DNA of 6,279 bases from Myxococcota bacterium (GTDB lineage Bacteria; Myxococcota; Polyangia; GCA-2747355; JAKLHH01), in contig JAKLHH010000474.1 in assembly GCA_022710245.1 (NCBI GenBank), positions 1 to 6,279 on the forward strand. Reading direction: 5' to 3'. Below, piece by piece: positions 5,688-6,279 of the stretch. The notes beneath the pieces are model-generated. The model worked only from the letters and a program-made list of their open reading frames with translations. It was not told the DNA's origin and ran no database searches. A program made the translations under genes and the position numbers. How positions within the stretch are numbered: position 1 is the stretch's first letter; every line of letters starts with the position of its first letter.

Positions 5688-6279
5688 CTAGCCGCCCTTC
5701 TTCGGCTTGTCAGCCTTGGCCGGAGCTCCGCCCTTGGCGGGCTTGTCCGGCGCGGCCGGGGCGCCCGGCGCCATCTTCTGCTGCTCCTGCAGCATCGGGA
5801 TCAGCTCGTTGATGTTCTTGATCCGCTTCTGGGCGTCCTTGACCTTGTCCGAGTTCTTCCCCGCGGAGACGTACTTGGTCAGGTACCCGGAGGCCTGCTG
5901 CAGCGACGCGATCCCCGCCGCGGGGTTCGCCGCGTCGAAGGTGTAGTCCTGCACCAGGATGCCCATGTTGTAGGCGATGTCCGTGTTGCTCGGCTCGAGC
6001 GCCTGGGCCTCCTGGTACTTCTGCATCGCCTCCTTGAACTTCCGCTGGCCGCGGTAGGCCACGCCGAGGCCGATCAGCGCCTCCAGCTTGGTCTTCTTGT
6101 CGGGCTTCAGCGTCAGCACCTTGGAGAAGGACTCCTCGGCCGACTTGTAGTCGCGGAAGCTCAGCGTGACGGCGCCGATGTTCATGTGCGCCTCGAGGAA
6201 GTTCGCGTCGATGCCGACCGCCTTGCGGAACTCGGCGAGCGCCGGCGTCACGCGGCCCGACTTGAGCAGGATGAGGCCG
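5688..6279 (-). CDS. gltE: TPR-repeat protein, GltE/AglT-like (5' end outside window)
   Basis: The frame is open from the window edge to TAG at 5688-5690, giving 197 complete C-terminal codons; the start lies beyond 6279. The GTG at 6251 is internal, since the TPR reading (G-L-I-L-L-K-S-G-R before it) continues upstream. About three to four TPR units are visible: a partial one ending K-A-V-G-I-D-A-N, then A-H-M-N-I-G-A ... L-T-L-K-P-D, L-I-G-L-G-V-A-Y ... A-L-E-P-S-N, and A-Y-N-M-G-I-L-V-Q-D-Y followed by a longer helical pair ending D-A-Q-K-R-I-K-N-I-N-E-L. The last ~28 residues are a disordered Lys/Pro/Ala/Gly tail with two D-K-P-x-K-G-G copies. The Y-N-x-G-x-L-x-Q-D-Y and R-I-K-N-I features resemble what I recall of AglT/GltE, a TPR lipoprotein of the M. 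xanthus gliding complex. The N-terminus with any lipobox cannot be seen, so location is untested; other TPR proteins remain possible. Confidence 0.75.
   Translation of the reverse strand, partial: GLILLKSGRVTPALAEFRKAVGIDANFLEAHMNIGAVTLSFRDYKSAEESFSKVLTLKPDKKTKLEALIGLGVAYRGQRKFKEAMQKYQEAQALEPSNTDIAYNMGILVQDYTFDAANPAAGIASLQQASGYLTKYVSAGKNSDKVKDAQKRIKNINELIPMLQEQQKMAPGAPAAPDKPAKGGAPAKADKPKKGG

Overview
The window is about 70% G+C, apart from one poorer stretch. All four genes that can be supported lie on the minus strand, so transcription runs from high to low coordinates. The gene content suggests a Myxococcota (deltaproteobacterial) chromosome carrying part of a Glt/Agl-type gliding-motility (focal-adhesion) cluster. 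That assignment rests on domain architecture, gene order and remembered family features; no database search was possible.

Layout in transcription order: (1) 5688-6279, the 3' part of a TPR protein with a Lys/Pro/Ala/Gly-rich tail, resembling GltE/AglT. (2) 5406-5687, a 282-bp gap holding a C/U-rich transcript tract just after the first gene, an array of short repeated and partly palindromic motifs, and two tandem Shine-Dalgarno sequences. (3) 1917-5405, a 1162-residue exported protein of many TPR-like repeats, resembling GltD/AgmU. (4) 1656-1916, a gap of lower G+C with a candidate promoter and a strong leader hairpin. (5) 1377-1655, a 92-residue secreted protein resembling CglF/GltF. (6) 1246-1376, a short gap with a nested inverted repeat. 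(7) 1-1245, the 5' part of a gene for an FHA-domain membrane protein resembling GltG/PglI, which runs off the window.

In Myxococcus xanthus such proteins form an envelope-spanning complex. Inner-membrane GltG and GltJ carry cytoplasmic FHA or zinc-ribbon/GYF modules and periplasmic TonB-like ends; periplasmic TPR proteins and small secreted proteins link them to outer-membrane parts. The genes here fit the inner-membrane, periplasmic and scaffold components. The order TPR(short)-TPR(long)-small-FHA differs from the M. xanthus order as I recall it (agmU/gltD, then aglT/gltE, cglF, gltG).

I see no tRNA, rRNA, CRISPR array, transposase or prophage gene. The most notable signals beyond the known families are: two PPG-hydrophobic motifs in the FHA protein's linker (the ligand type of GYF domains), the low-G+C patch that supplies the last residues of the long TPR protein, and the phased motif array upstream of that protein.
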